A stretch of DNA of 64,000 bases from DASQUK01 sp963756425 (GTDB lineage: Bacteria; Actinomycetota; Acidimicrobiia; Acidimicrobiales; VFJN01): positions 1 to 64,000 of the forward strand of contig CAVWNW010000019.1 in assembly GCA_963756425.1 (NCBI GenBank), read 5' to 3'. Below the pieces are notes generated by a model that saw only the letters and a program-made list of their open reading frames with translations, ran no database searches and was not told the origin of the DNA. Position 1 is the stretch's first letter. Every line of letters begins with the position of its first letter. Below are positions 11,289-21,614 of the stretch, in pieces. The translations under genes were made by a program, and so were the position numbers.

Positions 11289-11318
11289 GCGGGGGCCGGT
11301 GCTGGCACCGGCCCCCGC
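11289..11318 (-). terminator. Intercistronic stem-loop after binding-protein gene 1
   Basis: A perfect 14-bp GC-rich inverted repeat with a 2-base centre lies between the binding-protein stop (11341) and the OppB-type start (11276). No T-run follows. It more likely stabilises the upstream mRNA or attenuates downstream expression than ends transcription fully. An analogous hairpin follows binding-protein gene 2. Confidence 0.7.
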
Positions 11319-11340
11319 GTATCAGCGTCGCCTGCGCCTC

Positions 11341-13041
11341 CTACTCAGCTGGCGCGGGCGGCGGGTTCAGGAAGCCTCCGAACAGGGCCTCGAAGTAGGT
11401 GAACAGGCCCTCGCGTCCGACGTGGCGCGGATCGGCGGCGTCCCACTGGGCCCGGTAGCTCGCCACGACGTCGTTGGCGTCGAAGGTGCTGCCGTCGTGG
11501 AACGTCACCCCGTCACGCAGGGTGAAGGTCCATTCGGTGAGGTCGTCGTTGGACTCCCACTCCTCGGCGAGGGCGGGCTCGACCTCGGTGCCGCCGACCT
11601 CGTAGCCGAGCAGCGACTCGTTGATCTGCTCGCAGACCCGCAGGGCCTCGCCGTCGGTCTCGTCGGCGCAGTACAGGCCCGAGGGCTCGCCGTTCTGCAT
11701 CCACACGAGCTGGTCGGCGCCCTCCTCGGACATCACTGCGAAGCGCTCGTTGGACAGTGGGCTGGCGTGCGCATCCTCCACCGACGCGTTGAACGCAACT
11801 GCCGAGCCGCCGTAGGCGACCGGGATCGCCTGGGCGTGCTGGAACAGCAGCTCGTTGGCCTGCGCGTAGAGGTCTCCACGCTCGCCCTCGTCGACGGTCG
11901 ACCCGGCCTCCGTCAGCACCTCGTGCATGTCGTCGAAGCCGGTTCCGAACTGCGGCGACGCCCCGACGCCGAAGTGGAAGTCCCAGAAGTTCGTGGCGTC
12001 CGGGAAATCGGCACCCCAGCCGAGCATGTAGAAGCTGAGCGCACCGGTGTTGGCGTTGTCGATGAACGCCCCTTCCTCCTGCTCGTCGAGCGCCACGGTG
12101 ATGCCCACCTGCGCGAGCTGGTCACGGATGTCGCTGGCGACCTGCGGCGGCTGCGGCAGGTAGCCGCGCACCGTGGCGCGGTAGCTCAGCGCCCCGAGAT
12201 CGACGCCGTTGGGGTAGCCGGCCTCGGTCAGCAGCTCTCGGGCCCGATCAGGGTCGTAGGTGAAGGTCTCGGCGCCGTCCTGGAACTGCGGGATGCCGGG
12301 CGGCAGGAACTGGTCGGCCGCGATCGAGCCCTCCGGGTAGAAGTTCTCGATGATGCGGTCCTTGTCGATGGCGTAGCCGATCGCCTGGCGCAGCTGCTCG
12401 TTGTCGAACGGCGGCTTGTCGACGTTGAAGCCGAGGTAGAAGACGTTGAGCGGCTCCCGCTCGATGAGCTGGAGGTTGGAATCCCCCGACACCGTCTCGA
12501 AATCCTCGGTGCCCACGTTGTCGATGCCGTCGACGTCGCCCGACTGCAGCTCGACCAGCCGCTGGGCCGACTCCTCGCTCCACCGGAAGACCACCGTGGG
12601 GATCGCGGGCGCGTCGCCCCAGTAGTCCTCGTTGGCGGTCAGCACGATCTGGCTGCCCTTCTCCCAAGCCTCGAGCTTGTAGGGACCGGTGCCGATAGGG
12701 CTGTCGACGGGTGCGCCGGTCGACGCCTCCTCGAGCTGCTCCTCGGGGAAGATCCCGAGGGCCGAGAATGCGACCTTCGACGGGAACGCCACGTCGGGAT
12801 TGCAGAGCGTGAACGTCACCGTCTGCGCGTCCGTGGCCTCGATCCCGGCGAGGTTGCCGGCGTAGCCCTCCGTGCCGCACTGGGCGCTCTCGTCGAACGC
12901 CAAGGCCTCGAAGTCGCCACTCTCCGCGGGCGCTTCTTCGCCGCCTCCTTCGGCGCTGTCGTCGTCGTCGCTGCCGCACGCCGCGGCCACGAGGCCGAGA
13001 GCGACAAATGCCGATACCCAGCGGAATCGCCGCTGTCTCAT
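11341..13041 (-). CDS. Peptide-binding lipoprotein (SBP_bac_5 family), apparently circularly permuted
   Basis: A 566-residue exported lipoprotein: MRQRRFRW start, hydrophobic stretch, lipobox VAAAC at residues 18-22, then an Asp-rich linker. It should capture peptides for transporter 1. The domain order is unusual. After the linker, the protein begins at the segment that normally follows the first lobe (TVTFTLCNPDVAFPSK at about 74, GTGPYKLEAW at 117). The segment that normally comes first (EPALAEEWE, TEWTFTLRDGVTFHDGSTFD) is at residues 486-520, close to the C-terminus. No segment seems lost. The ATG at 13041 is chosen because the signal peptide starts there. Confidence 0.88.
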   Translation of the reverse strand: MRQRRFRWVSAFVALGLVAAACGSDDDDSAEGGGEEAPAESGDFEALAFDESAQCGTEGYAGNLAGIEATDAQTVTFTLCNPDVAFPSKVAFSALGIFPEEQLEEASTGAPVDSPIGTGPYKLEAWEKGSQIVLTANEDYWGDAPAIPTVVFRWSEESAQRLVELQSGDVDGIDNVGTEDFETVSGDSNLQLIEREPLNVFYLGFNVDKPPFDNEQLRQAIGYAIDKDRIIENFYPEGSIAADQFLPPGIPQFQDGAETFTYDPDRARELLTEAGYPNGVDLGALSYRATVRGYLPQPPQVASDIRDQLAQVGITVALDEQEEGAFIDNANTGALSFYMLGWGADFPDATNFWDFHFGVGASPQFGTGFDDMHEVLTEAGSTVDEGERGDLYAQANELLFQHAQAIPVAYGGSAVAFNASVEDAHASPLSNERFAVMSEEGADQLVWMQNGEPSGLYCADETDGEALRVCEQINESLLGYEVGGTEVEPALAEEWESNDDLTEWTFTLRDGVTFHDGSTFDANDVVASYRAQWDAADPRHVGREGLFTYFEALFGGFLNPPPAPAE

Positions 13042-13180
13042 GTGTTTCCCCCTGGTTGCTGTCGGCGTCGCCGTCGGGAGACGCGATCTGGTTGGTCGAT
13101 CTCCGGCGACATTGCCGATTCTTGCACGTGCTGGCACAAGAAGTGGTCGAAGCGCCGCCTCCGGGTCGTGGGCTCGTCCG

Positions 13181-14244
<1,064 letters not shown>

Positions 14245-14248
<4 letters not shown>

Positions 14249-15492
14249 CGACCGCCCTCCTCAGGCCACGTCACAGGGCCTTCGTCCTCGAGGCTTCGCT
14301 CGGTCACGCCGGGGTGGGCGACGCCTTCCTCGACGAACACATCGGTGGGCTCGGCATCGACGTCGTCCTCGCCGTTGGGCCCAAGGGCCGCAATCTCCCC
14401 GGCGAACAGCTCGGCATCGGCGGTCACGTCGACCGACTGCCGAAGCGATTCGACTGTGACGTCCGCCAGCTCCTCGGCGTAGTGGCACGCCGACATGTGG
14501 GCGTCGCCGGCGACGAGCCGCAATGCCGGGATCTCGCTGTCGCACAGACCCGGCACACGCGCGAAACGGCAGCGCGGGTGGAAGGCACAGCCCGTCGGCC
14601 TACGGATCAGCGACGGCGGCGACCCGGCGATGGGCACCAGCGGCTCGTCGCCCACGTCGTCGAGCCGCGGCAGGCTGGCGAGCAGGCCCAGCGTGTAGGG
14701 GTGCCGGGGCTCGTAGAACACCTCGCGGGTGGTGCCCAGTTCGACCCCCCGCCCGGCGTACATGACCATGATCCGGTGGGCCAGGCCCGCCACCACGCCC
14801 AGGTCGTGCGTGATGAGGATGATGGCCGAGTCGATCTCGTCCTTGATTTCGATCAACACCTCGAGCACCTGGGCCTGCACGGTCACGTCGAGGGCGGTGG
14901 TGGGCTCGTCGGCGATCAGCAGGTCGGGGTTGCAGGTGATGGCCATGGCGATCATGGCCCGCTGTCGCATGCCACCGGAGAACTCGTGGGGGTACATGTT
15001 GGCGCGCTTGCGGGCCTCGGGGATCCCCACGAGGTCGAGCAGCTCGGCCGCCCGGTCCATGGCTTGCTTCTTGCCGACGCCGTCGTGGATCCGGGCCATC
15101 TCACCGATCTGCCTGCCGATCGTGTGGACCGGGTTGAGCGACGTGAGGGGATCCTGGAAGATCATGGCGATCTCGTTGCCCCGCAAGCGCCGGCGCTCGT
15201 CCTCGGGCAGGGTGAGCAGGTCGCGACCCTTCCACAGGATCTCGCCCCGAGTGATGTCGAGCGTGGGCTGCAACCCCAGGATCGACATGGCGGTCACCGA
15301 CTTGCCCGAGCCCGACTCGCCCACGATGGCGAACACCTCGCCACGCGCCACGTCGAAGGACACGCCGTCGATGGCCTGCACGCGCCCATCGTCGGTGTCG
15401 AAGCCGGCCTGGAGGTCGCGCAGCGACAGCAGCACCTCTTTTCCGGGTGTCACCGACCGCCCGGCGGCGGCGGCGTCGATCACGTCGGTCAT
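14245..15492 (-). CDS. Oligopeptide/dipeptide ABC transporter ATPase, OppD/DppD type (transporter 2)
   Basis: A 415-residue ATPase with Walker A GESGSGKSV, signature FSGGMRQRAMIAMAI, Walker B LLIADEPTTALD and the oligopeptide C-terminal domain (CAFHPRCRFARVPGLC). It is longer than usual: about 60 extra C-terminal residues are rich in Asp/Glu and predicted disordered, with no equivalent in the transporter 1 paralogue. The ATG at 15492 follows the OppC-type stop by 5 bp. Confidence 0.92.
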
Positions 15493-15497
15493 GGGTT

Positions 15498-16421
15498 CTA
15501 CTTCAGCTTGGGGTCGAGGGCGTCGCGCAGACCGTCGCCGACGAACACGAACGCCAGCACGGTCAGGAAGATGGCCGCCCCGGGGAAGAAGAGCATGTGC
15601 GGCGCGCTGGCCAGGCTGCCCGCACCCGCCTGGGCGACCATGGCACCCCATGCCGGGATCGGTTCCTGGGGGCCGACGCCGATGAACGACAGCGCCGCCT
15701 CGGACAGGATGACCGCGCCGACTGCGATCGTGCCGTAGACGATGATCGGCTGCAGGGCGTTGGGCAGGATGTGGCGGAACATGATGCGCGTGCGCGAGAA
15801 CCCCAGCGCGGCGGCGGCCTCGACGTACTCCAGCCGTTTGAGCCCCAGGAAGCTCGCTCGGACGATGCGGGCGACGCTCAACCACCCGGTGATGCCCAGG
15901 ATGATGATGATCGAGTTCTCGCTCCGCCCCGCCACGGTGGCGATGGCGACGGCCAGCACGATGTAGGGGATGGCCAGGAACACATCGGTCAGCCGCATGA
16001 TCAGGGTGTCGGTGATACCGCCGAAGAATCCGGAGACCGCGCCGAAGATCAGGCCGATCACCAGCGTGATGATGGTCGCGATGATGCCGATCCGCAGCGA
16101 CACGCGCGCCCCGTACACCACCCGGGAGAACACGTCGCGGCCGATGGCGTCGGTGCCGAACCAGTGGTCGAGCGACGGACCCTCGCGGAAGTGTCCGGAT
16201 GCGCGCTCGGTAATGCTGTAGGGCGCGATCAGCGGGGCGAAGATGGCCACGAGCACCAGCAGCACGATGAAGCCGAGGCCCAGCATCGCGAGCCGGTTGC
16301 GCTTGAATCGCCGCCAGACGTCGGCGCGGAGCGGCCGGGCCGCGCCCAGGTCGGCGACATCGGTCGGCTCCGGCGAGGTTTGGACGCTGCCGGGCGCCGT
16401 GGTCCGTTCGGTGAGAGTCAT
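15498..16421 (-). CDS. Peptide ABC transporter permease, OppC/DppC type (transporter 2)
   Basis: A 307-residue permease with a first membrane helix near 42-62, the family segment FGTDAIGRDVFSRVVYGARVSL near residue 95, the EAA-loop region YVEAAAALGFSRTRIMFRH, and the C-terminal GDGLRDALDPKLK. It has a shorter external loop than the transporter 1 counterpart. The ATG at 16421 overlaps the OppB-type stop codon. An alternative start 14 codons upstream would extend into that gene. Confidence 0.9.
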   Translation of the reverse strand: MTLTERTTAPGSVQTSPEPTDVADLGAARPLRADVWRRFKRNRLAMLGLGFIVLLVLVAIFAPLIAPYSITERASGHFREGPSLDHWFGTDAIGRDVFSRVVYGARVSLRIGIIATIITLVIGLIFGAVSGFFGGITDTLIMRLTDVFLAIPYIVLAVAIATVAGRSENSIIIILGITGWLSVARIVRASFLGLKRLEYVEAAAALGFSRTRIMFRHILPNALQPIIVYGTIAVGAVILSEAALSFIGVGPQEPIPAWGAMVAQAGAGSLASAPHMLFFPGAAIFLTVLAFVFVGDGLRDALDPKLK

Positions 16422-17425
16422 GCGTGCTCTCCCTTGCCCAGCCTGATGCGGGGATCGAACCACGCGTAGGACACATCGACGATGAGGTTCACGAAGGCGT
16501 AGGCCAACACCACCGCCAGTGTGAGCCCCAGCAGGACCGGCAGGTCACGATCATTGACCGAAGCGACGATCTGCGAGCCGAGCCCGGGCCAGGAGAATGT
16601 TGTCTCGGTGAGCACGGCGGCGCCGATGGCGGTTCCGAAGTCGATGCCGATGAGGGTTACGACCGGGAGCATGGCGTTGCGCAAGCCGTGCCTCATGACC
16701 ACGTCGCGCTCGCGTAGCCCCTTGGCCCTGGCCGTGCGCATGTAGTCGGCGCGCAGGACCTCGAGCATCGATCCCCGGGTCATGCGGGCGAGCAGGGCGG
16801 TCGTCACCGAGGCCAGGGTGATGGCGGGCAGGATCAGGTAGCGCCACTGCTCCCCCGTGGGGATGAAGAACAACGTCCACGAGTCCGGCCCGATGCCCGA
16901 CGTGCGCAGCCGGGCCCACTCGGGCCAGTCCCATTGGTTGGGTTTGACCGCGAAGAGCCACTGCAGCACGAAGCCGAGCACGAAGACTGGGATCGCCGAC
17001 GCGGCCGCCGTCACGATGGTGGTGAGCTTGTCGCTCCACGAGTAGCGACGGATGGCCGAGAGCAGGCCAACGGCGATGCCGATGACCACCTCGATGATGA
17101 TGGCCCAGATGGCGAGGCGGATGCTGGCCACCGCCTTCTCGCGGAAGATGTCGTTGACGCTGCGGCGGTTGAGGAACGAGTCGCCCAGGTCCCACTGGAT
17201 GGTGCGCTGCCAGTAGTCGCCGAACTGGACCCAGATGCTGTCGTTGAGCCCGTAGCGCTCATTGATCCGCTCGATGACCCCAGGGTCGATGGCGCGGTCG
17301 GCGCCGCCGGCGATGAGCTGCGCCGGGTCGCCCGGGAGTGCGAAGAAGATGAAGAACAGGAACGAGATGGCGACGAAGACCGTGGGGATGATCTGCAGCA
17401 GGCGGCGGATGATGTAGCTGGTCAT
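16418..17425 (-). CDS. Peptide ABC transporter permease, OppB/DppB type (transporter 2)
   Basis: A 335-residue permease beginning MTSYIIRRLLQIIPTVF, followed by PGDPAQL. The EAA-loop region DYMRTARAKGLRERDVVMRH is near residue 232, and it ends with YAWFDPRIRLG. It forms the membrane channel with the coupled OppC-type subunit. It is separated from its binding-protein gene by an 84-bp gap holding a strong hairpin. Confidence 0.91.
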   Translation of the reverse strand: MTSYIIRRLLQIIPTVFVAISFLFFIFFALPGDPAQLIAGGADRAIDPGVIERINERYGLNDSIWVQFGDYWQRTIQWDLGDSFLNRRSVNDIFREKAVASIRLAIWAIIIEVVIGIAVGLLSAIRRYSWSDKLTTIVTAAASAIPVFVLGFVLQWLFAVKPNQWDWPEWARLRTSGIGPDSWTLFFIPTGEQWRYLILPAITLASVTTALLARMTRGSMLEVLRADYMRTARAKGLRERDVVMRHGLRNAMLPVVTLIGIDFGTAIGAAVLTETTFSWPGLGSQIVASVNDRDLPVLLGLTLAVVLAYAFVNLIVDVSYAWFDPRIRLGKGEHA

Positions 17426-17451
17426 GCTGGATTCCAGAACAATTGCCCGAC

Positions 17452-17483
17452 CGCTGGTCGGGGGCTCGCACCCCCGACCAGCG
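17452..17483 (-). terminator. Intercistronic stem-loop after binding-protein gene 2
   Basis: A perfect 13-bp inverted repeat (CGCTGGTCGGGGG) with a 6-base loop lies between the binding-protein stop (17510) and the OppB-type start (17425). It lacks a T-run. Its position matches the hairpin in transporter 1, consistent with keeping the binding protein in excess over the membrane subunits. Confidence 0.7.
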
Positions 17484-17509
17484 TGGTCAGCTCATTCGAG
17501 GTGTCGGGA

Positions 17510-19210
17510 TCAACCCGACAGGGAGACGGTCTCCCACTCGATGTGGAGGTCGGGATCCTGCACCAGGTTCGCGACCTCGTCGGGGTTGAACACGTAGTCC
17601 CCCCGATACCAGTTGATCGGGATGGTCCCGATGGTGTCGTTGAGCAGGATCTGCTCGGCCTGGTTGAACATGTCGGCGGCCTCGTCGGCGTCGGTGGTCT
17701 GCTTGGCGTCCGCCAGGAGTTCGTCGAACTCCGGGTTGCTGTAGCCGTAGTTGTTGCCGTTGAGGGCCGTGGTGTCGAACAGGTCGAACATGAAGTTGTC
17801 GTACGTCGGGTAGTCGGCGATCCAGCCGGACCGGCAGATCACGCACCCACCGTCGGCCATCTGTCCGAAGTACGTCTCCGACGGGATGGGCTCGGCCGTT
17901 GCCGGTATCCCGATCTGGTCGAGGTTGTCGATGATGATCTGCACGACCGGTTCGTGGCCGGAGTCAGCGTTGAACTGGATGGGCAGCGGCTCTGACAGAG
18001 AGTTACCCGCCGCCTGCCACTCCTCATACGCCGCCTGGGCGGCGTCGACGTCATAGGCGCAGAAGTCGCACAGATCCTCCGCAAAGCCCGGGATTCCCGG
18101 TGGCGTGATGCCCGTCGCCGTCGTACGGGAACCTTCGTAGACGGCCTGGTTGATCTCTTCCCGATCGATCGCCTGCGAGATGGCCTGGCGGAGCAGCTTG
18201 TTCTCCTCGCCACCGACCCGCGGGTCGCGATCGTTGATCTGGAAGTAGTAGACGCCCAGGACCGGCTCGTCGATGGTCGTGGCGTAGTTGTCGATCGCCT
18301 CTTGGTACCGACCGGACACGAACGGAGCGATCTGGCCCTCGCCGGCCTCGAACGCGTTGTACGCGGTGTCCTCGTCGGCCGATACGCGGAACGTGACGGT
18401 GTCGAGGAACGGCTGCTCGGGCAGGCTCAACTCCTCGTCGTACTTGGTGCCATCCCATTGCGGGTTCGGCACGAGCACGATCTCCTGGTCGTTGCGGGGC
18501 GCCTCCATCATGAAGGGCCCGTTGCCGACCATGAGGCCGTTCTCCCACTCGTTCTGGTCGGTGAGCTCGTCGACCGCCTCGGGCATGGGAGCGAACAGCT
18601 TGAAGCCGACGACCGCGTCGAAGTTGGCGTACGGCGCCGACAGCGTGAGCGTGAGCGTCATCTCGTCGTCGTCGGCCACGACGCCGGAGATCTCGTCGGC
18701 GGTGCCGTCGAGCTTCTCCTGGCCACCCTCGAAGAAGCTGAACAGGTACGAGTAGTCGCCGGCGAAGTCAGGGTTGCTGGCCCGCTCGAAGGCCCGCTTG
18801 AACGAGCTGGGCAGGACCTGGGTCTCGTCGGAGAAGGACAGGTCGTCACGGATGGTGAATGTCCACTCCGTGGCGTCGTCGTTGGCCTCCCACGACTCGG
18901 CGACCTCACCCCGGACCACCGGGTTCTCGATGTCGCTGTAGTCGACCGTGGTCAGGCCGTCGTACAGCGACTCACCGACCTGCGACTCTTGGACCGTGGT
19001 GCTGAGTGCCGGATCGATGTGCTCCCCCGGACCCTGGCCAAAGGTGCTCAGGTCGATCAGGTCGCCGCCCTGCACCCCCTCGGCCTGGCCTTCCGTGGCT
19101 CCACCCTCGTCTGCGCCCTCGTCGTCGTCATCGCCACCACAGGCGGCGGCTACGAGAGAGAGCCCCAGGATGAGAGCAAGGAGCTTCAAGCCCCTGCGCT
19201 GTCGTCTCAT
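17510..19210 (-). CDS. Peptide-binding lipoprotein (SBP_bac_5 family), canonical order
   Basis: A 566-residue lipoprotein with an N-terminal basic-hydrophobic signal, lipobox VAAAC at residues 20-24, and an acidic linker. The family order is standard here: VAESWEANDDATEWTFTIRDD at residues 103-123, GNGPFMME near 215, and the second lobe with LLRQAISQAIDREEI near 335. It delivers peptides to transporter 2. A strong ribosome-binding site (AGGAGGT, 19217-19223) sits 6 bases before the ATG. It is the first gene of the operon. Confidence 0.92.
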   Translation of the reverse strand: MRRQRRGLKLLALILGLSLVAAACGGDDDDEGADEGGATEGQAEGVQGGDLIDLSTFGQGPGEHIDPALSTTVQESQVGESLYDGLTTVDYSDIENPVVRGEVAESWEANDDATEWTFTIRDDLSFSDETQVLPSSFKRAFERASNPDFAGDYSYLFSFFEGGQEKLDGTADEISGVVADDDEMTLTLTLSAPYANFDAVVGFKLFAPMPEAVDELTDQNEWENGLMVGNGPFMMEAPRNDQEIVLVPNPQWDGTKYDEELSLPEQPFLDTVTFRVSADEDTAYNAFEAGEGQIAPFVSGRYQEAIDNYATTIDEPVLGVYYFQINDRDPRVGGEENKLLRQAISQAIDREEINQAVYEGSRTTATGITPPGIPGFAEDLCDFCAYDVDAAQAAYEEWQAAGNSLSEPLPIQFNADSGHEPVVQIIIDNLDQIGIPATAEPIPSETYFGQMADGGCVICRSGWIADYPTYDNFMFDLFDTTALNGNNYGYSNPEFDELLADAKQTTDADEAADMFNQAEQILLNDTIGTIPINWYRGDYVFNPDEVANLVQDPDLHIEWETVSLSG

Positions 19211-19562
19211 TCTTGGACCTCCTAGTGATGGTCAAATTGCACCGCCGGGGGTCGTAGGTCGCATGACGCGGTTCGCACTCTCGGACTCACGTCCACCCCA
19301 CGGGCTGGGTGCACCGGTGTCAGGTGTGACGCATGACACTGGTGATCGAGCCGAACTTAGCAGGATCGCCTGCCGAACTGCCGATTCGGTGACCCGGGCG
19401 CGCGGCTGAAACGTACCCAGATGGGCATTTGCGTCAGTCTGTTGCGGCATCGTCACACAACCTGCACTTCGGTCGGAGCGGCTGCTGTCGTGGCTCCGTT
19501 CCCCCGTGGTGTGTAGCACTCCGTGGCGCTCGTCACACCATCCAGCGTCGAGCCCGGTCGGA
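19211..19562. promoter_or_regulatory. Intergenic region between tpiA and peptide transporter 2
   Basis: About 350 bp with no convincing gene. It must hold the promoter of the transporter 2 operon, whose ribosome-binding site is at 19217-19223. I could not assign -10/-35 boxes with confidence. Short inverted words (GTGTCA-type, such as CAGGTGTGACGCATGACACT around 19319-19339) could form an operator. Confidence 0.4.
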
Positions 19563-20357
19563 TCAGGACCGGTCGCGGTAGCGGACGATGCCCGCGAACG
19601 CCTCGCTCTCGAGGCTGGCGCCGCCGACCAGCGCACCGTCGACATCCGGGCATGCCATGAGATCCGCGGCGTTCTCCGGCTTCACCGAGCCCCCGTACTG
19701 GATGCGCAGCGCCTCCCCAGCGTCGGCGCCGCTGATGCCACGCACCGTGTCCCGGATGGTCGTGCACACGGCGTGCGCGTCCTCGGGTGTGGCGGTGCGG
19801 CCGGTGCCGATCGCCCAGATCGGCTCGTAGGCGATCACCAGCCCGGCCACCTGCTCGGCGGACAGGCCGGCCAGGCCGGCCTCGACCTGGCCGGTCACCT
19901 TGGCCTCGGTGGTCCCGGCCTCGCGCTCGTCGAGGGTCTCGCCGACGCACAGGATCGGCGTCATGTCCCACTGGAAGATCGCCCGCACCTTGCGATTGAC
20001 GATTTCGTCGGTCTCCCCGAACAGCTCGCGGCGCTCGGAGTGCCCGGCAATCACGTAGGCCACGTCGAGCTTGCGCAGGGCTGCGGGCGAGACCTCGCCG
20101 GTGAACGGGCCCTTCTCCTCCCAATGGCAGTTCTGCGCGCCGATGGCGATGGGCACCGGGTCCTTCTCGGCCAGGAAGTACGTCTGCACCGTCCGCAGGT
20201 TCGTGAACGACGGGTGGACCGACACGTCGACGGCGGCGTAGTCCTCGGGCGTGAGCTCGTAGACCAGCTTCTGCACCAGCGCCGTCGCCTCGAAGTGGTT
20301 GAGGTACATCTTCCAGTTGCCGCTGATGAGCGGCTTGCGCGCGGCACGGTCGGCCAT
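19563..20357 (-). CDS. tpiA: Triosephosphate isomerase
   Basis: A 264-residue glycolytic enzyme interconverting glyceraldehyde 3-phosphate and dihydroxyacetone phosphate. The catalytic Lys is in GNWKMY near residue 14, the His in IAGHSERR, the Glu in AYEPIWAIGTG (with the flexible loop after it), and the phosphate-binding GGSVKPEN is near 212. Two ATGs are possible, at 20363 and 20357. GGAGG lies 3 bases before the first and 9 before the second, so the second (MADRAARKPL) is preferred. It follows pgk across a repeat-filled gap of 118 bp. Confidence 0.95.
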   Translation of the reverse strand: MADRAARKPLISGNWKMYLNHFEATALVQKLVYELTPEDYAAVDVSVHPSFTNLRTVQTYFLAEKDPVPIAIGAQNCHWEEKGPFTGEVSPAALRKLDVAYVIAGHSERRELFGETDEIVNRKVRAIFQWDMTPILCVGETLDEREAGTTEAKVTGQVEAGLAGLSAEQVAGLVIAYEPIWAIGTGRTATPEDAHAVCTTIRDTVRGISGADAGEALRIQYGGSVKPENAADLMACPDVDGALVGGASLESEAFAGIVRYRDRS

Positions 20358-20376
20358 CGTCATCGTCCTCCAGCCC

Positions 20377-20470
20377 GAGGCAATGGGTCCGGCGCCGGCC
20401 CCCGAGGCAGGGTCGACCGGCCCCCGGACCGTATTGCCTCCAGTTTTCGTCGGCGGACCTTATTGCCTCG
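20377..20470. repeat. Three-armed intergenic repeat, copy B
   Basis: The left arm at 20377-20392 (GAGGCAATGGGTCCGG) is inverted relative to two direct arms at 20424-20440 and 20454-20470 (core CGGACC..TATTGCCTC). Arm order and spacing match copy A at 576-671: the two direct arms start 29-30 bp apart in both, and overall length is 94 versus 96 bp. It begins 6 bp after the pgk stop codon. Confidence 0.7.
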
Positions 20471-20475
20471 CCAGG

Positions 20476-21606
20476 TCAGCCCTTCCACTCGCCGCGGAGG
20501 GCCGCCAGCCCCGGCAGGTCTCCCTTCTCGAGCAGCTCCAGCGAGGCGCCGCCACCGGTCGACACGTGGTCGACGGCGTCGGCGAGCCCGAACTGCGCCA
20601 CCGCGGCGGCGCTGTCGCCCCCGCCGACGACCGTGAACACGTCGGCGTCGGCCATCGCCTGCGCCACCGCCCGCGTGCCAGCGTCGAAGCGGGGGTCCTC
20701 GAACACGCCCATCGGCCCGTTCCAGAACACGGTGCGGGCATCGACGATCCGGTCGCCGAAGTCGGCGGCGGTCCCCGGCCCGATGTCGACGCCGATCCAG
20801 CCGTCCGGCAGGCGCGTGCCGAACTGGCGCACCTCGCCGCCGGCAGCGGGATTCATGAGCTCGCCACCCGGTCCTAGGGCGGTGATGTCCGTCGGCAGGA
20901 CCAGCCGGTCGCCGTGCCGCTCGAGCAGGCGCCGGCAATCGCCGACCATGTCGTCCTCGAACAGGCTGGCGCCGATCGGATTGCCCTGCGCCGCCAGGAA
21001 GGTGAAGCACATGCCGCCGCCTATGAGGAGCGTGTCGGCCACGCCCAGCAGCGCCTCGACGACCGAGAGCTTGTCGCTCACCTTGGACCCGCCGAGGACG
21101 GCGACGAACGGCCGGCGCGGGTTGGTGCGCAGGCCGAGCAGGACGTCCACCTCCCGGGCCAGCAGGCGCCCGGCCGCCGACGGCAGGAACTGCGGGGGCC
21201 CCACGATCGAAGCGTGCGCCCGGTGCGAAGCGCCGAAGGCGTCGTTGACATAGGCGTCGAACCCGTCGATCAGCCGGGCCACGAACGCGGGGTCGTTGGC
21301 CTCCTCGCCGGGATCGAACCGGAGGTTGTCGAGCAGGTCGACGCCGGGCGCCAGTTCGGCCAGCCGCCGACGCACGGGCTCGACCGAATAGCGGGGGTCG
21401 GGCTTGCCCTTCGGGCGCCCGAGGTGGGTGCAGGCGACGACGTCGGCGCCGCGCCCCCGGAGCCACTCGATGGTGGGCAGGGCAGCGCGGATCCGCAGGT
21501 CGTCGGCGATCTCGCCGTCGCGGATCGGCACGTTGAAGTCCGCCCGCAGCAGCACGCGCCTGCCGTCGACGCCGGGCAGGTCCTCCAGCGTGGGAACGCT
21601 GGTCAT
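20476..21606 (-). CDS. pgk: Phosphoglycerate kinase
   Basis: A 376-residue enzyme making ATP from 1,3-bisphosphoglycerate. Recognisable motifs are RADFNVPI near 24, THLGRPKGKPD near 63, VAVLGGSKVSDKL near 172, and the nucleotide-site VVGGGDSAAA near 332. It is shorter than the usual 390-400 residues but complete at both ends. The ATG at 21606 (MTSVPTLEDLP) is 8 bp from the gap stop. It forms the gap-pgk-tpiA glycolytic operon. Confidence 0.95.
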   Translation of the reverse strand: MTSVPTLEDLPGVDGRRVLLRADFNVPIRDGEIADDLRIRAALPTIEWLRGRGADVVACTHLGRPKGKPDPRYSVEPVRRRLAELAPGVDLLDNLRFDPGEEANDPAFVARLIDGFDAYVNDAFGASHRAHASIVGPPQFLPSAAGRLLAREVDVLLGLRTNPRRPFVAVLGGSKVSDKLSVVEALLGVADTLLIGGGMCFTFLAAQGNPIGASLFEDDMVGDCRRLLERHGDRLVLPTDITALGPGGELMNPAAGGEVRQFGTRLPDGWIGVDIGPGTAADFGDRIVDARTVFWNGPMGVFEDPRFDAGTRAVAQAMADADVFTVVGGGDSAAAVAQFGLADAVDHVSTGGGASLELLEKGDLPGLAALRGEWKG

Positions 21607-21614
21607 GGGCGGGT

